DNA of 64,000 nt from Tritrichomonas musculus (GCA_039105265.1 JAPFFF010000002.1:2914001-2978000); one strand, 5' to 3'. Positions 52,926 through 64,000 are shown, counted from the first letter of the stretch. The notes: generated by a model from the sequence alone, not told the origin. Numbers and translations: made by a program.

Positions 52926-55900
52926 AATTTTTTTTTGTAGGGCAGTAGGGGCAGTCACGACCTCTTATCCATGTTATTCACCAGAGGTTGATCTCAAATC
53001 TGGTTTTTTATCCATGTTACTCAATTTTTTTCTTATTTTCAAATTTTATCCACAAAACCAACATTTTACCCTTTTTTAACCCTTAAAAACCTTATATACG
53101 CTCAAATACCTTTTCAATTTTTACTGTCTTACCCTCCAAACAAATTTAAAGGCCTAATGGTCTTATTTTAATTTCCATGTTAAATATCAATTTCAGCATT
53201 TTCCAGCATATTTACCTACAAATATTACCATGTTATCACTTTTTCTTTTCAACTCTACAATTTCTTCAAATTTTTTTCTACCATGTTAATTTTACTCTAC
53301 CTAACCTTTTTAATCATGCTATTTTCCTTTTAATTTCTATGTATTTTTTATCATTTTCACTACTTCCAAATTTTCAAATTCCATCATTGATCAACCTCAC
53401 TTTTCTAATCAGTCTCCAGTTTCAATATTTCCCCTTTAATTTACCGCATTGTTAGCACATCAGTATTCCCTTTTTTAGAACCACTACACTTGATCACACT
53501 CTTTACCTCACTTTTATCCTAAACTACCTCATTCATTTGTCTTGCTTTTATTCAAATTGATCACACACATTTGTCTCATTGTTTGTCCAACCAACATACT
53601 CAATTGTCTCACTTTAGTCCGTATTAGTCACTCACATCTGTCTCATTTTTTTTTTAGTTCAATTGTTCACATTTTTGTCTCACTTTTAGTCCAATTATTC
53701 AGTCACATTTGTCTCATTTTTAGTACCAATTGATCACTCACATTCGTCTCACTTTTAGTACCAATTGATCACTCACATTCGTCTCACTTTTAGTACCAAT
53801 TGATCACTCACATTTGTCTCATTTTTAGTACCAATTGATCACTCACATTTGTCTCATTTTTAGTACCAATTGATCACTCACATTCGTCTCACTTTTAGTC
53901 CAATTGATCAGTCACATTTGTCTCACTTTTAGTACCAATTGATCACTCACATTTGTCTCATTTTTAGTACCAATTGATCACTCACATTTGTCTCATTTTT
54001 AGTACCAATTGATCACTCACATTCGTCTCACTTTTAGTACCAATTGATCACTCACATTCGTCTCACTTTTAGTACCAATTGATCACTCACATTTGTCTCA
54101 TTTTTAGTACCAATTGATCACTCACATTTGTCTCATTTTTAGTACCAATTGATCACTCACATTCGTCTCACTTTTAGTACCAATTGATCACTCACATTCG
54201 TCTCACTTTTAGTACCAATTGATCACTCACATTTGTCTCATTTTTAGTACCAATTGATCACTCACATTTGTCTCATTTTTAGTACCAATTGATCACTCAC
54301 ATTCGTCTCACTTTTAGTCCAATTGATCAGTCACATTTGTCTCACTTTTAGTACCAATTGATCACTCACATTCGTCTCATTTTTAGTACCAATTGATCAC
54401 TCACATTTGTCTCATTTTTAGTACCAATTGATCACTCACATTCGTCTCACTTTTAGTACCAATTGATCACTCACATTCGTCTCACTTTTAGTACCAATTG
54501 ATCACTCACATTCGTCTCACTTTTAGTCCAATTGATCAGTCACATTTGTCTCACTTTTAGTCCAATTATTCAGTCACATTTGTCTCATTTTTAGTACCAA
54601 TTGATCACTCACATTTGTCTCATTTTTAGTACCAATTGATCACTCACATTCGTCTCACTTTTAGTACCAATTGATCACTCACATTCGTCTCACTTTTAGT
54701 ACCAATTGATCACTCACATTCGTCTCACTTTTAGTACCAATTGATCAGTCACATTTGTCTCACTTTTAGTCCAATTGATCACTCACATTCGTCTCACTTT
54801 TAGTCCAATTGATCACTCACATTCGTCTCACTTTTAGTACCAATTGATCACTCACATTCGTCTCACTTTTAGTACCAATTGATCACTCACATTCATCTCA
54901 TTTTTAGTACCAATTGATCACTCACATTCGTCTCACTTTTAGTACCAATTGATCACTCACATTCGTCTCACTTTTAGTCCAATTGATCAGTCACATTTGT
55001 CTCACTTTTAGTACCAATTGATCACTCACATTTGTCTCATTTTTAGTACCAATTGATCACTCACATTTGTCTCATTTTTAGTACCAATTGATCACTCACA
55101 TTCGTCTCACTTTTAGTCCAATTGATCACTCACATTTGTCTCATTTTTAGTACCAATTGATCACTCACATTCGTCTCACTTTTAGTACCAATTGATCACT
55201 CACATTCGTCTCACTTTTAGTACCAATTGATCACTCACATTCGTCTCACTTTTAGTACCAATTGATCAGTCACATTTGTCTCACTTTTAGTCCAATTGAT
55301 CACTCACATTCGTCTCACTTTTAGTCCAATTGATCACTCACATTCGTCTCACTTTTAGTACCAATTGATCACTCACATTCGTCTCACTTTTAGTACCAAT
55401 TGATCACTCACATTCGTCTCACTTTTAGTACCAATTGATCAGTCACATTCGTCTCACTTTTAGTACCAATTGATCAGTCACATTCGTCTCATTTTTAGTA
55501 CCAATTGATCACTCACATTCGTCTCACTTTTAGTACCAATTGATCACTCACATTTGTCTCATTTTTAGTACCAATTGATCACTCACATTCGTCTCATTTT
55601 TAGTACCAATTGATCAGTCACATTCGTCTCACTTTTAGTCCAATTGATCACTCACATTTGTCTCATTTTTAGTACCAATTGATCACTCACATTCGTCTCA
55701 CTTTTAGTACCAATTGATCACTCACATTCGTCTCACTTTTAGTACCAATTGATCACTCACATTCGTCTCACTTTTAGTACCAATTGATCACTCACATTCG
55801 TCTCACTTTTAGTCCAATTGATCACTCACATTCGTCTCACTTTTAGTCCAATTGATCACTCACATTCGTCTCACTTTTAGTCCAATTGATCAGTCACATT

Positions 55901-56431
55901 TGTCTCACTTTTAGTCCAATTGATCAGTCACATTTGTCTCACTTTTAGTACCAATTGATCACTCACATTCGTCTCACTTTTAGTCCAATTGATCAGTCAC
56001 ATTTGTCTCACTTTTAGTACCAATTGATCACTCACATTCGTCTCACTTTTAGTACCAATTGATCACTCACATTCGTCTCTCATTAGTCCGAATTGATCAC
56101 ACTTTTTTGTCATATCTTTGACGTTAATTATTCATACTCTTTTGTATCAATTTCTCACTGATCGACTACTCTTTTCTACTTCTTGTCGATCGCAGTTGTT
56201 GTATTCATCATCGATCTTATTGTTCGTACCAAATTACACTCATGTAACTCGTTCACTTTTTCACAACAACTGCAATACCTTGACCATCTTTTATGCGAGA
56301 CTCTTGTTTAATGTTATGCTTTTCTATTATTTCTACCCTTTTATATTGATTAACTTTCACGTTATTTTATTTCTTAATTTACTCTAATGCATTAAAGTTA
56401 TTTTAATAAACAGTCAGTCCGCGAAGTCCCA
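52926..56431 (+). repeat. Array unit 7 (3506 bp, longest minisatellite)
   Basis: AAAGGCC 5' marker and B-type 3' flank. The minisatellite runs from about 53740 to 56075, the longest in the array, with many TTTGTCTCATTTTTAG-type monomers that form a second-order pattern. Confidence 0.88.
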
Positions 56432-57849
56432 AATTTTTTTTTGTAGGGCAGTAGGGGCAGTCACGACCTCTTATCCATGTTATTCACCAGAGGTTGATCT
56501 CAAATCTGGTTTTTTATCCATGTTACTCAATTTTTTTCTTATTTTCAAATTTTATCCACAAAACCAACATTTTACCCTTTTTTAACCCTTAAAAACCTTA
56601 TATACGCTCAAATACCTTTTCAATTTTTACTGTCTTACCCTCCAAACAAATTTAACGGCCTAATGGTCTTATTTTAATTTCCATGTTAAATATCAATTTC
56701 AGCATTTTCCAGCATATTTACCTACAAATATTACCATGTTATCACTTTTTCTTTTCAACTCTACAATTTCTTCAAATTTTTTTCTACCATGTTAATTTTA
56801 CTCTACCTAACCTTCTTAATCATACTATTTTCCTTTTAATTTCTATGTATTTTTAATCATTTTCACTACTTCCAAATTTTCAAATTCCATCATTGATCAA
56901 CCTCACTTTTCTAATCAGTCTCCAGTTTCAATATTTCCCCTATAATTTACCGCATTGTTAGCACATCAGTATTCCCTTTTTTAGAACCACTACACTTGAT
57001 CACACTCTTTACCTCACTTTTATCCTAAACTACCTCATTCATTTGTCTTGCTTTTATTCAAATTGATCACACACATTTGTCTCATTGTTTGTCCAACCAA
57101 CATACTCAATTGTCTCACTTTAGTCCGTATTAGTCACTCACATCTGTCTCATTTTTTTTTAGTTCAATTGTTCACATTTTTGTCTCACTTTTAGTCCAAT
57201 TATTCAGTCACATTTGTCTCATTTTTAGTACCAATTGATCACTCACATTCGTCTCACTTTTAGTACCAATTGATCACTCACATTCGTCTCACTTTTAGTC
57301 CAATTGATCACTCACATTCGTCTCACTTTTAGTACCAATTGATCAGTCACATTCGTCTCACTTTTAGTCCAATTGATCACTCACATTCGTCTCACTTTTA
57401 GTCCAATTGATCAGTCACATTTGTCTCACTTTTAGTCCAATTGATCAGTCACATTTGTCTCACTTTTAGTACCAATTGATCACTCACATTCGTCTCTCTC
57501 TTAGTCCGAATTGATCACACTTTTTTGTCATATCTTTGACGTTAATTATTCATACTCTTTTGTATCAATTTCTCACTGATCGACTACTCTTTTCTACTTC
57601 TTGTCGATCGCAGTTGTTGTATTCATCATTGATCTTATTGTTCGTACCAAATTACACTCATGTAACTCGTTCACTTTTTCACAACAACTGCAATACCTTG
57701 ACCATCTTTTATGCGAGACTCTTGTTTAATGTTATGCTTTTCTATTATTTCTACCCTTTTATATTGATTAACTTTCACGTTATTTTATTTCTTAATTTAC
57801 TCTAATGCATTAAAGTTATTTTAATAAACAGTCAGTCCGCGAAGTCCCA
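56432..57849 (+). repeat. Array unit 8 (1418 bp, short minisatellite)
   Basis: AACGGCC marker, CCTTCTTAATCATAC variant and a minisatellite of only about seven to eight monomers (57230-57500). The 3' flank mixes A- and B-type markers (TTTTGTATC with ATCATTGATC). Confidence 0.85.
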
Positions 57850-58525
57850 ATTTTTTTTTAGTTGGACTGTAGGATCATCACGACCTCTTATCCATGTTAT
57901 TCACCAGAGGTTGATGTTAAATTTCAATTTCAGCATTTTCCAGTATATTTACACACAAATATTACTATGTTATCACTTTTTCTTTTCAACTCTACCATTT
58001 CTTCAAATTTTTTTCTACCATGTTAATTTTACTCTACCTAACCTTCTTAATTATTTTCACTTCTTCCAAATTTACAAATATGAATACAGAATAGATACAA
58101 ATAAACTTTTAGTTCAATTGATCACTCTCATTTGTCTCACTTTTATTCCAATTGATCACTCTCATTTGTCTCACTTTTATTCCAATTGATCACTCTCATT
58201 TGTCATATCTTTGACGTTAATTATTCATACTCTTTTGTATCAATTTCTCAATGATCGACAACTCTTTTCTACTTCTTGTCGATCGCAGTTTTTGTATTCA
58301 TCATCGATCTTATTGGTCGTGCCATATTACACGCATGTAACTCGTTCACTTTTTCACAACAACTGCATTACCTTGACCATTTGTTTATGCGAGACTCTTG
58401 TTTAATGTTATGCTCTTCTTTTATTTTTACCCTTTTATATTGATTAACTTTCACGTTATTTTATTTCTTAATTTACTCTAATGCATTAAAGCAATTTTAA
58501 TAAACAGTCAGTCCGCGAAGTCCCA
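57850..58525 (+). repeat. Array unit 9 (676 bp, decayed)
   Basis: The distal unit. Its 5' flank is diverged and mostly deleted (GTTGGACTGTAGGATCATCACG in place of the usual start, split here only by description), it has about three 33-bp minisatellite monomers with CACTCTCATTTGTCTC, and its 3' flank carries many substitutions. It still ends in a perfect tRNA-Phe copy followed by AAA and eight T. This is the oldest-looking unit. Confidence 0.85.
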
Positions 58526-58538
58526 AATTTTTTTTCAA

Positions 58539-59242
58539 ATGTCAATCAATATAGAAGACATACTTGAAAGTACTAAAAAAGCGTGGTCTGAATGCGGTTA
58601 TGCTCTCGAAGGCCTTAAAAATCAAATAAGAATTCCAAATTCTTCAACTGCAACACTTATCAGTGCCGTGCCACTCTGGAATGGCAACTGCAAGAATATT
58701 ATTGTCTAGAATTGAAGATGAAAACACAGCTAATGTTCCGAACATACCAGAATATCGTATTGAGCAAGTTCGAAAATGCGCAGATGTTTGTGGATCTAGA
58801 GTAAAATATGCTTTCAACCTACATCCAGAAATACTTCTAAGCCAGGCCTTGCAATTACTGGATGCGGCGGAATACCATCAATCCAAGACGGATCAAATGT
58901 CATGCGCACAACTACGGCTCTTAAACTTTCTTTAAGAATTCCTCCTGGAGTTGTTCAAGAACTCGAAAGAGATCCTCCATATGGTGCTAATGTTGAATTT
59001 GAGACTATGAATGCTGGCCCTGGCTGGCAAAATAGCGAATTTCAACCAAAACTTGGAAAAGATATTCAGGATGCATCACAAAAAAATTTTCCATAAAGAA
59101 GCTTTATTCTGTGGTGGTGGAGGTTTAATACCACTTTGTGGATTTCTCAATTCAATATTAGTAACTGGTGCTGCAGGACCTGATTCTAATGCAATCAAAT
59201 GACGAACTTCTCAATCTTGATTATACTGCTAAATTTGAATGA
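58539..59242 (+). pseudogene. Decayed M20-family metallopeptidase gene
   Basis: An ATG at 58539 begins IEDILESTKKAWSECGYALE and LKNQIRIPNSS, an M20 N-terminus. The text then jumps to CHSGMATARILLSRIEDENT, so the middle, including the metal-binding HxD domain, has been deleted. Later parts are RTTTALKLSLRIPPGV, ERDPPYGANVEFETMNAGPGW and, in another frame, GGGGLIPLCGFLNSILVTGAAGP and ELLNLDYTAKFE, the dimerisation domain and C-terminus of M20 peptidases (carnosinase/carboxypeptidase type). At least three frame changes plus the deletion make it non-functional. The ATG is only 13 bases beyond the last tRNA-Phe copy, so before array growth the gene probably started just past the tRNA terminator. 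The family is bacterial-like, common in trichomonads. Confidence 0.8.
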
Positions 59243-61034
59243 GTTTGCAAAATAAATTAAAACAATTGCAATTAAATAAATATTTAGTTTGTCAAGTCCT
59301 TGACATAATTATAGGATATCTGTAAAAAATACAATTTTTTATTTAATTATTTTATTATTAATCTAACTCGTAGAGAAGCAATAAGTGAAAGTCTAATTTA
59401 TTTGAGAAACCAGAAAATCTCAGATATTTGAAGTCATTATAAAATTTATGGCAATTTTATATTATAAAATTTTCCCATTATATAATTTTCGGATTTTCCG
59501 GAAAATTGGTCGGAAAAAAATCTCCTAAAGTCTAGACCTTGAAAGCGGTACCTACCCGACCCCTTTTGACAGGTCCTTCTTGGGTAGGGTCATTTTTTAC
59601 CTGGGTAGGAAAATAACATATTACCTAAAGGTAAAATTTTACCCGGCCATTTATAAAGATGGTAATTTTTTACCAGACCATTTCTTTAATGATATTATTA
59701 TTATTCTTGTCAGATATTCTATTGATAATATTTGAGATGCAATTTGCTACGGTATCATATGTTTGGATGATATCAATTTAAGTGATTCCAAAAAAATTCA
59801 TTTTTTTTATGGAATAATAATCATAATATGAAAATTTAATATTAATTATGTTATTTGTTGGGTTTAGAATAAAGTTATAAATGTAATATTATAATATCAA
59901 AAAAAATTGAAATTGAATTTACATCAGCTTTTTCAGAGGAAAATTTTCCTTAAAGTTTGAATCAGATATTGAAAATGAATCAAGTAGGGTTTTTAATAAC
60001 CGATTTTTAATTGAAAATATAATTTGTAAAATATACAAAATCAATTTTATATATTATTGAATATTTTAATTTGTACTAGCTTATTACATTTAAAAATAAA
60101 TTATTAATATTACTAATATAATATTAGAAATAATTTGAAAATATTATGGAAAATTATATCAATTGAACAAATTATGCAAAACTTAATTCTTATCTGAATT
60201 AAATATTAATATTTATTTTATAGTTATTATATTTCAACAATACATATGAGTTGATAAATCTGTGCTAAAATTTAAAAATCTCTTTTTTAATAGAAGTAAT
60301 CGACAAAATAAGAAGCATTTCTTAAATTTACTATAATTTAATGTATAATAAGATTTTTAACTCGCCTATATCATACATGTGTACTCATTATATAGTAATA
60401 AAACTGTTTTTTACATAAAATATCAAACTTGGAATAAATTAAAGAATTAAATAATTATAATAAAAGCTAAAAATCTGAAATAAATATGTAAAATGAATAT
60501 AAATGGTCTTAATATATCATTATTTTGAGGTTGATTAGAAAACTATAGGTTAGTGAAAATTAATATAATAATCTTAATAATAGCCATATTTCTTTTTTTT
60601 CACTCAAAAAGATATCATATATCATTTCCACTTTGGAGTGAATAATATAATGGTAATAATGATATTATCTTAATTATTTACTGGAACGTTTTAGAAGGCA
60701 TTTACATTCCTCTCTCAAATAATTGAGTTTAATTTGAAAGGGGGATTCAAATTTCAGAATTTTTGAGCGGTTTCTCAAAACCTTAGAATCAAGAAATCAA
60801 AATTATTAATGAAAAAAATTAATATTTATTATCCTATATATAATAAGAGTTCATTTTGAACATAGGCTTAAAAAAATCAGAATAATATCAGTATATCAAA
60901 TCTATCATTAAAAAAATCCTATCTCTAATATATAAAGAGTTTTTATTCAAAAATGATTAAAATATAATATTTTTTAAATTTTTGAGAGCGAAAAGGTGGA
61001 TGAAAAAAAAACACTTCATATCTTTGATTTGATA
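59243..61034. other. 1.8-kb gene-free AT-rich region
   Basis: No gene is supported. Positions about 59530-59690 contain several short inverted motifs (GGTAA/TTACC and GGGTAGGGTC/GACC) in a locally GC-richer patch. The remainder is plain AT-rich DNA. Confidence 0.5.
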
Positions 61035-64000
61035 TTCACTATTTACCAATTTAGCCTTCCACCTGCGGCTATCGCTTCTCAGCTGCAGGTGGAGGTAAAT
61101 AAATAAGGAAACCAATCTTCCACCTGCGGCTGAGCTGCGACAGCTGCAGGTGGAAAATCACTATTTACCAATTTAGCCTTCCACCTGCGGCTATCGCTTC
61201 TCAGCTGCAGGTGGAAGTAAATAAATAAGGAAACCAATCTTCCACCTGCGGCTGAGCTGCGACAGCTGCAGGTGGAAAATCACTATTTACCAATTTAGCC
61301 TTCCACCTGCGGCTATCGCTTCTCAGCTGCAGGTGGAAGTAAATAAATAAGGAAACCAATCTTCCACCTGCGGCTGAGCTGCGACAGCTGCAGGTGGAAA
61401 ATCACTATTTACCAATTTAGCCTTCCACCTGCGGCTATCGCTTCTCAGCTGCAGGTGGAGGTAAATAAATAAGGAAACCAATCTTCCACCTGCGGCTGAG
61501 CTGCGACAGCTGCAGGTGGAAAATCACTATTTACCAATTTAGCCTTCCACCTGCGGCTATCGCTTCTCAGCTGCAGGTGGAGGTAAATAAATAAGGAAAC
61601 CAATCTTCCACCTGCGGCTGAGCTGCGACAGCTGCAGGTGGAAAATCACTATTTACCAATTTAGCCTTCCACCTGCGGCTATCGCTTCTCAGCTGCAGGT
61701 GGAAGTAAATAAATAAGGAAACCAAGTTTCCACCTGCGGCTGAGCTGCGGCAGCTGCAGGTGGAAAATCACTATTTACCAATTTAGCCTTCCACCTGCGG
61801 CTATCGCTTCTCAGCTGCAGGTGGAGGTAAATAAATAAGGAAACCAATCTTCCACCTGCGGCTGAGCTGCGACAGCTGCAGGTGGAAAATCACTATTTAC
61901 CAATTTAGCCTTCCACCTGCGGCTATCGCTTCTCAGCTGCAGGTGGAAGTAAATAAATAAGGAAACCAATCTTCCACCTGCGGCTGAGCTGCGACAGCTG
62001 CAGGTGGAAAATCACTATTTACCAATTTAGCCTTCCACCTGCGGCTATCGCTTCTCAGCTGCAGGTGGAGGTAAATAAATAAGGAAACCAATCTTCCACC
62101 TGCGGCTGAGCTGCGACAGCTGCAGGTGGAAAATCACTATTTACCAATTTAGCCTTCCACCTGCGGCTATCGCTTCTCAGCTGCAGGTGGAGGTAAATAA
62201 ATAAGGAAACCAATCTTCCACCTGCGGCTGAGCTGCGACAGCTGCAGGTGGAAAATCACTATTTACCAATTTAGCCTTCCACCTGCGGCTATCGCTTCTC
62301 AGCTGCAGGTGGAAGTAAATAAATAAGGAAACCAATCTTCCACCTGCGGCTGAGCTGCGACAGCTGCAGGTGGAAAATCACTATTTACCAATTTAGCCTT
62401 CCACCTGCGGCTATCGCTTCTCAGCTGCAGGTGGAAGTAAATAAATAAGGAAACCAATCTTCCACCTGCGGCTGAGCTGCGACAGCTGCAGGTGGAAAAT
62501 CACTATTTACCAATTTAGCCTTCCACCTGCGGCTATCGCTTCTCAGCTGCAGGTGGAGGTAAATAAATAAGGAAACCAATCTTCCACCTGCGGCTGAGCT
62601 GCGACAGCTGCAGGTGGAAAATCACTATTTACCAATTTAGCCTTCCACCTGCGGCTATCGCTTCTCAGCTGCAGGTGGAGGTAAATAAATAAGGAAACCA
62701 ATCTTCCACCTGCGGCTGAGCTGCGACAGCTGCAGGTGGAAAATCACTATTTACCAATTTAGCCTTCCACCTGCGGCTATCGCTTCTCAGCTGCAGGTGG
62801 AGGTAAATAAATAAGGAAACCAATCTTCCACCTGCGGCTGAGCTGCGACAGCTGCAGGTGGAAAATCACTATTTACCAATTTAGCCTTCCACCTGCGGCT
62901 ATCGCTTCTCAGCTGCAGGTGGAAGTAAATAAATAAGGAAACCAATCTTCCACCTGCGGCTGAGCTGCGACAGCTGCAGGTGGAAAATCACTATTTACCA
63001 ATTTAGCCTTCCACCTGCGGCTATCGCTTCTCAGCTGCAGGTGGAGGTAAATAAATAAGGAAACCAATCTTCCACCTGCGGCTGAGCTGCGACAGCTGCA
63101 GGTGGAAAATCACTATTTACCAATTTAGCCTTCCACCTGCGGCTATCGCTTCTCAGCTGCAGGTGGAGGTAAATAAATAAGGAAACCAATCTTCCACCTG
63201 CGGCTGAGCTGCGACAGCTGCAGGTGGAAAATCACTATTTACCAATTTAGCCTTCCACCTGCGGCTATCGCTTCTCAGCTGCAGGTGGAAGTAAATAAAT
63301 AAGGAAACCAAGTTTCCACCTGCGGCTGAGCTGCGGCAGCTGCAGGTGGAAAATCACTATTTACCAATTTAGCCTTCCACCTGCGGCTATCGCTTCTCAG
63401 CTGCAGGTGGAGGTAAATAAATAAGGAAACCAATCTTCCACCTGCGGCTGAGCTGCGACAGCTGCAGGTGGAAAATCACTATTTACCAATTTAGCCTTCC
63501 ACCTGCGGCTATCGCTTCTCAGCTGCAGGTGGAAGTAAATAAATAAGGAAACCAATCTTCCACCTGCGGCTGAGCTGCGACAGCTGCAGGTGGAAAATCA
63601 CTATTTACCAATTTAGCCTTCCACCTGCGGCTATCGCTTCTCAGCTGCAGGTGGAGGTAAATAAATAAGGAAACCAATCTTCCACCTGCGGCTGAGCTGC
63701 GACAGCTGCAGGTGGAAAATCACTATTTACCAATTTAGCCTTCCACCTGCGGCTATCGCTTCTCAGCTGCAGGTGGAGGTAAATAAATAAGGAAACCAAT
63801 CTTCCACCTGCGGCTGAGCTGCGACAGCTGCAGGTGGAAAATCACTATTTACCAATTTAGCCTTCCACCTGCGGCTATCGCTTCTCAGCTGCAGGTGGAA
63901 GTAAATAAATAAGGAAACCAATCTTCCACCTGCGGCTGAGCTGCGACAGCTGCAGGTGGAAAATCACTATTTACCAATTTAGCCTTCCACCTGCGGCTAT
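61035..64000. repeat. 122-bp satellite array with two hairpins per monomer
   Basis: About 24 monomers of 122 bases run to the window's end. Each monomer has ATCACTATTTACCAATTTAG, a first hairpin CCACCTGC...GCAGGTGG around GGCTATCGCTTCTCAGCT, an AT-rich joint GTAAATAAATAAGGAAACCA, and a second hairpin CCACCTGC...GCAGGTGG around GGCTGAGCTGCGACAGCT. The hairpins are much richer in G+C than the genome. Only two changing sites are conspicuous: GGAGGT versus GGAAGT, and an AAGTTTCC/GCGGCAGC variant at about 61724 and 63310, which are 1586 bases (13 monomers) apart. Confidence 0.93.

Larger units (their letters stand above)
39581..58525 (+). repeat. Nine-unit tandem array anchored in tRNA-Phe 3' end
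   Basis: Head-to-tail units follow the tRNA, and each unit ends with a perfect copy of AGTCCGCGAAGTCCCA (start positions 39581 in the tRNA, then 41420, 43991, 46245, 48816, 51070, 52910, 56416, 57834, 58510). Eight of these nine copies, all but 57834, are followed by AA and a run of 8-9 T; that at 57834 has the T-run after a shorter A-run. Units are therefore bounded like an element integrated at the 3' end of a tRNA gene, with the tRNA kept whole. Unit layout: about 730 conserved bases, a ~35-bp minisatellite of variable length, about 330 conserved bases ending in TAATAAACAGTC, then the tRNA copy. The plus strand is strikingly poor in G. No convincing protein gene is present. Confidence 0.9.

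Noticed and set aside
39848-58405. Recurring short open frames of 63, 89, 90 and 92 codons in each array unit
   Set aside because: They are Phe/Leu/Ser-rich translations of TC-rich DNA, recur only because the units recur, overlap the minisatellite or flanks, and show no domain, signal or codon bias of a gene.
39581-58525. Additional tRNA-Phe genes at each unit border
   Set aside because: Each copy is only the 3' 16 bases plus T-run. D-arm, anticodon arm and the first half of the B box are missing.
39597-58525. Array as a retroelement family with long terminal repeats
   Set aside because: No reverse transcriptase, integrase or primer-binding arrangement is visible, and units are directly adjacent rather than separated by an internal region.
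61035-64000. Telomeric or rDNA repeat
   Set aside because: The 122-bp monomer has no short telomere-like motif and no rRNA similarity that I can recognise.

Overview
The window looks like nuclear DNA of a trichomonad (Parabasalia), most likely a Tritrichomonas-type genome. The evidence is very AT-rich intergenic DNA, short and almost intronless genes, ankyrin-repeat proteins, a secreted sialidase, a trichomonad-style calponin-homology protein, bacterial-type enzyme genes (an acetyltransferase relic and an M20 peptidase relic), and a repeat-laden right half. The species name is inference.

Positions 1-26600 are gene-dense. In order they hold: a multi-pass membrane protein, a TRF4-type nucleotidyltransferase (-), an interrupted ankyrin protein, a cyclin-L/K-like protein, a type I membrane protein (-), a PP4/PP6-type phosphatase, a helical-repeat protein, an FKBP-like/TPR protein (-), a large ankyrin protein (-), tRNA-Gln(UUG) and tRNA-Ser(UGA) (both -), an RNF216-like RBR E3 ligase (-), a GH33 sialidase (-), an AsmA-like membrane protein, a CHMP1-like ESCRT-III subunit (-), a small Lys/Ser-rich protein (-), a divergent calcineurin-like phosphoesterase and a relic of a hexapeptide acetyltransferase. 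A 0.69-kb terminal-inverted-repeat (TIR) element lies in the 2.2-kb gap before the AsmA-like gene.

Positions 26600-39500 are dominated by DNA transposons. There is a 1.3-kb element with ~200-bp TIRs (28142-29463). It is followed by a 7.5-kb element (29537-37071) with TA...TA-ended inverted termini and a 7-bp flanking direct repeat. That element carries an intact DD35D transposase and, on the other strand, a broken, unusually GC-rich DEAH-like helicase gene. A 76-residue ubiquitin-like protein and a calponin-homology protein follow.

Positions 39524-58525 are the most unusual part. A complete tRNA-Phe(GAA) gene is followed by nine head-to-tail units of 0.7-3.5 kb. Every unit ends in a perfect copy of the tRNA's 3' end (T-loop to discriminator base plus the T-run terminator), arranged like attachment-site duplications of an element that repeatedly inserted at a tRNA 3' end. 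Each unit has conserved flanks around a variable ~35-bp minisatellite. The array separates the tRNA from a decayed M20 peptidase gene that begins 13 bp past the last copy. Units 2+3 and 4+5 form a duplicated 4825-bp dimer, and the unit furthest from the tRNA is the most decayed.

Positions 61035-64000 are a 122-bp satellite in which every monomer contains two GC-rich hairpins. It shows a 13-monomer higher-order periodicity and runs off the window. Coordinates, motifs and repeat lengths were read by eye; no similarity search was run.
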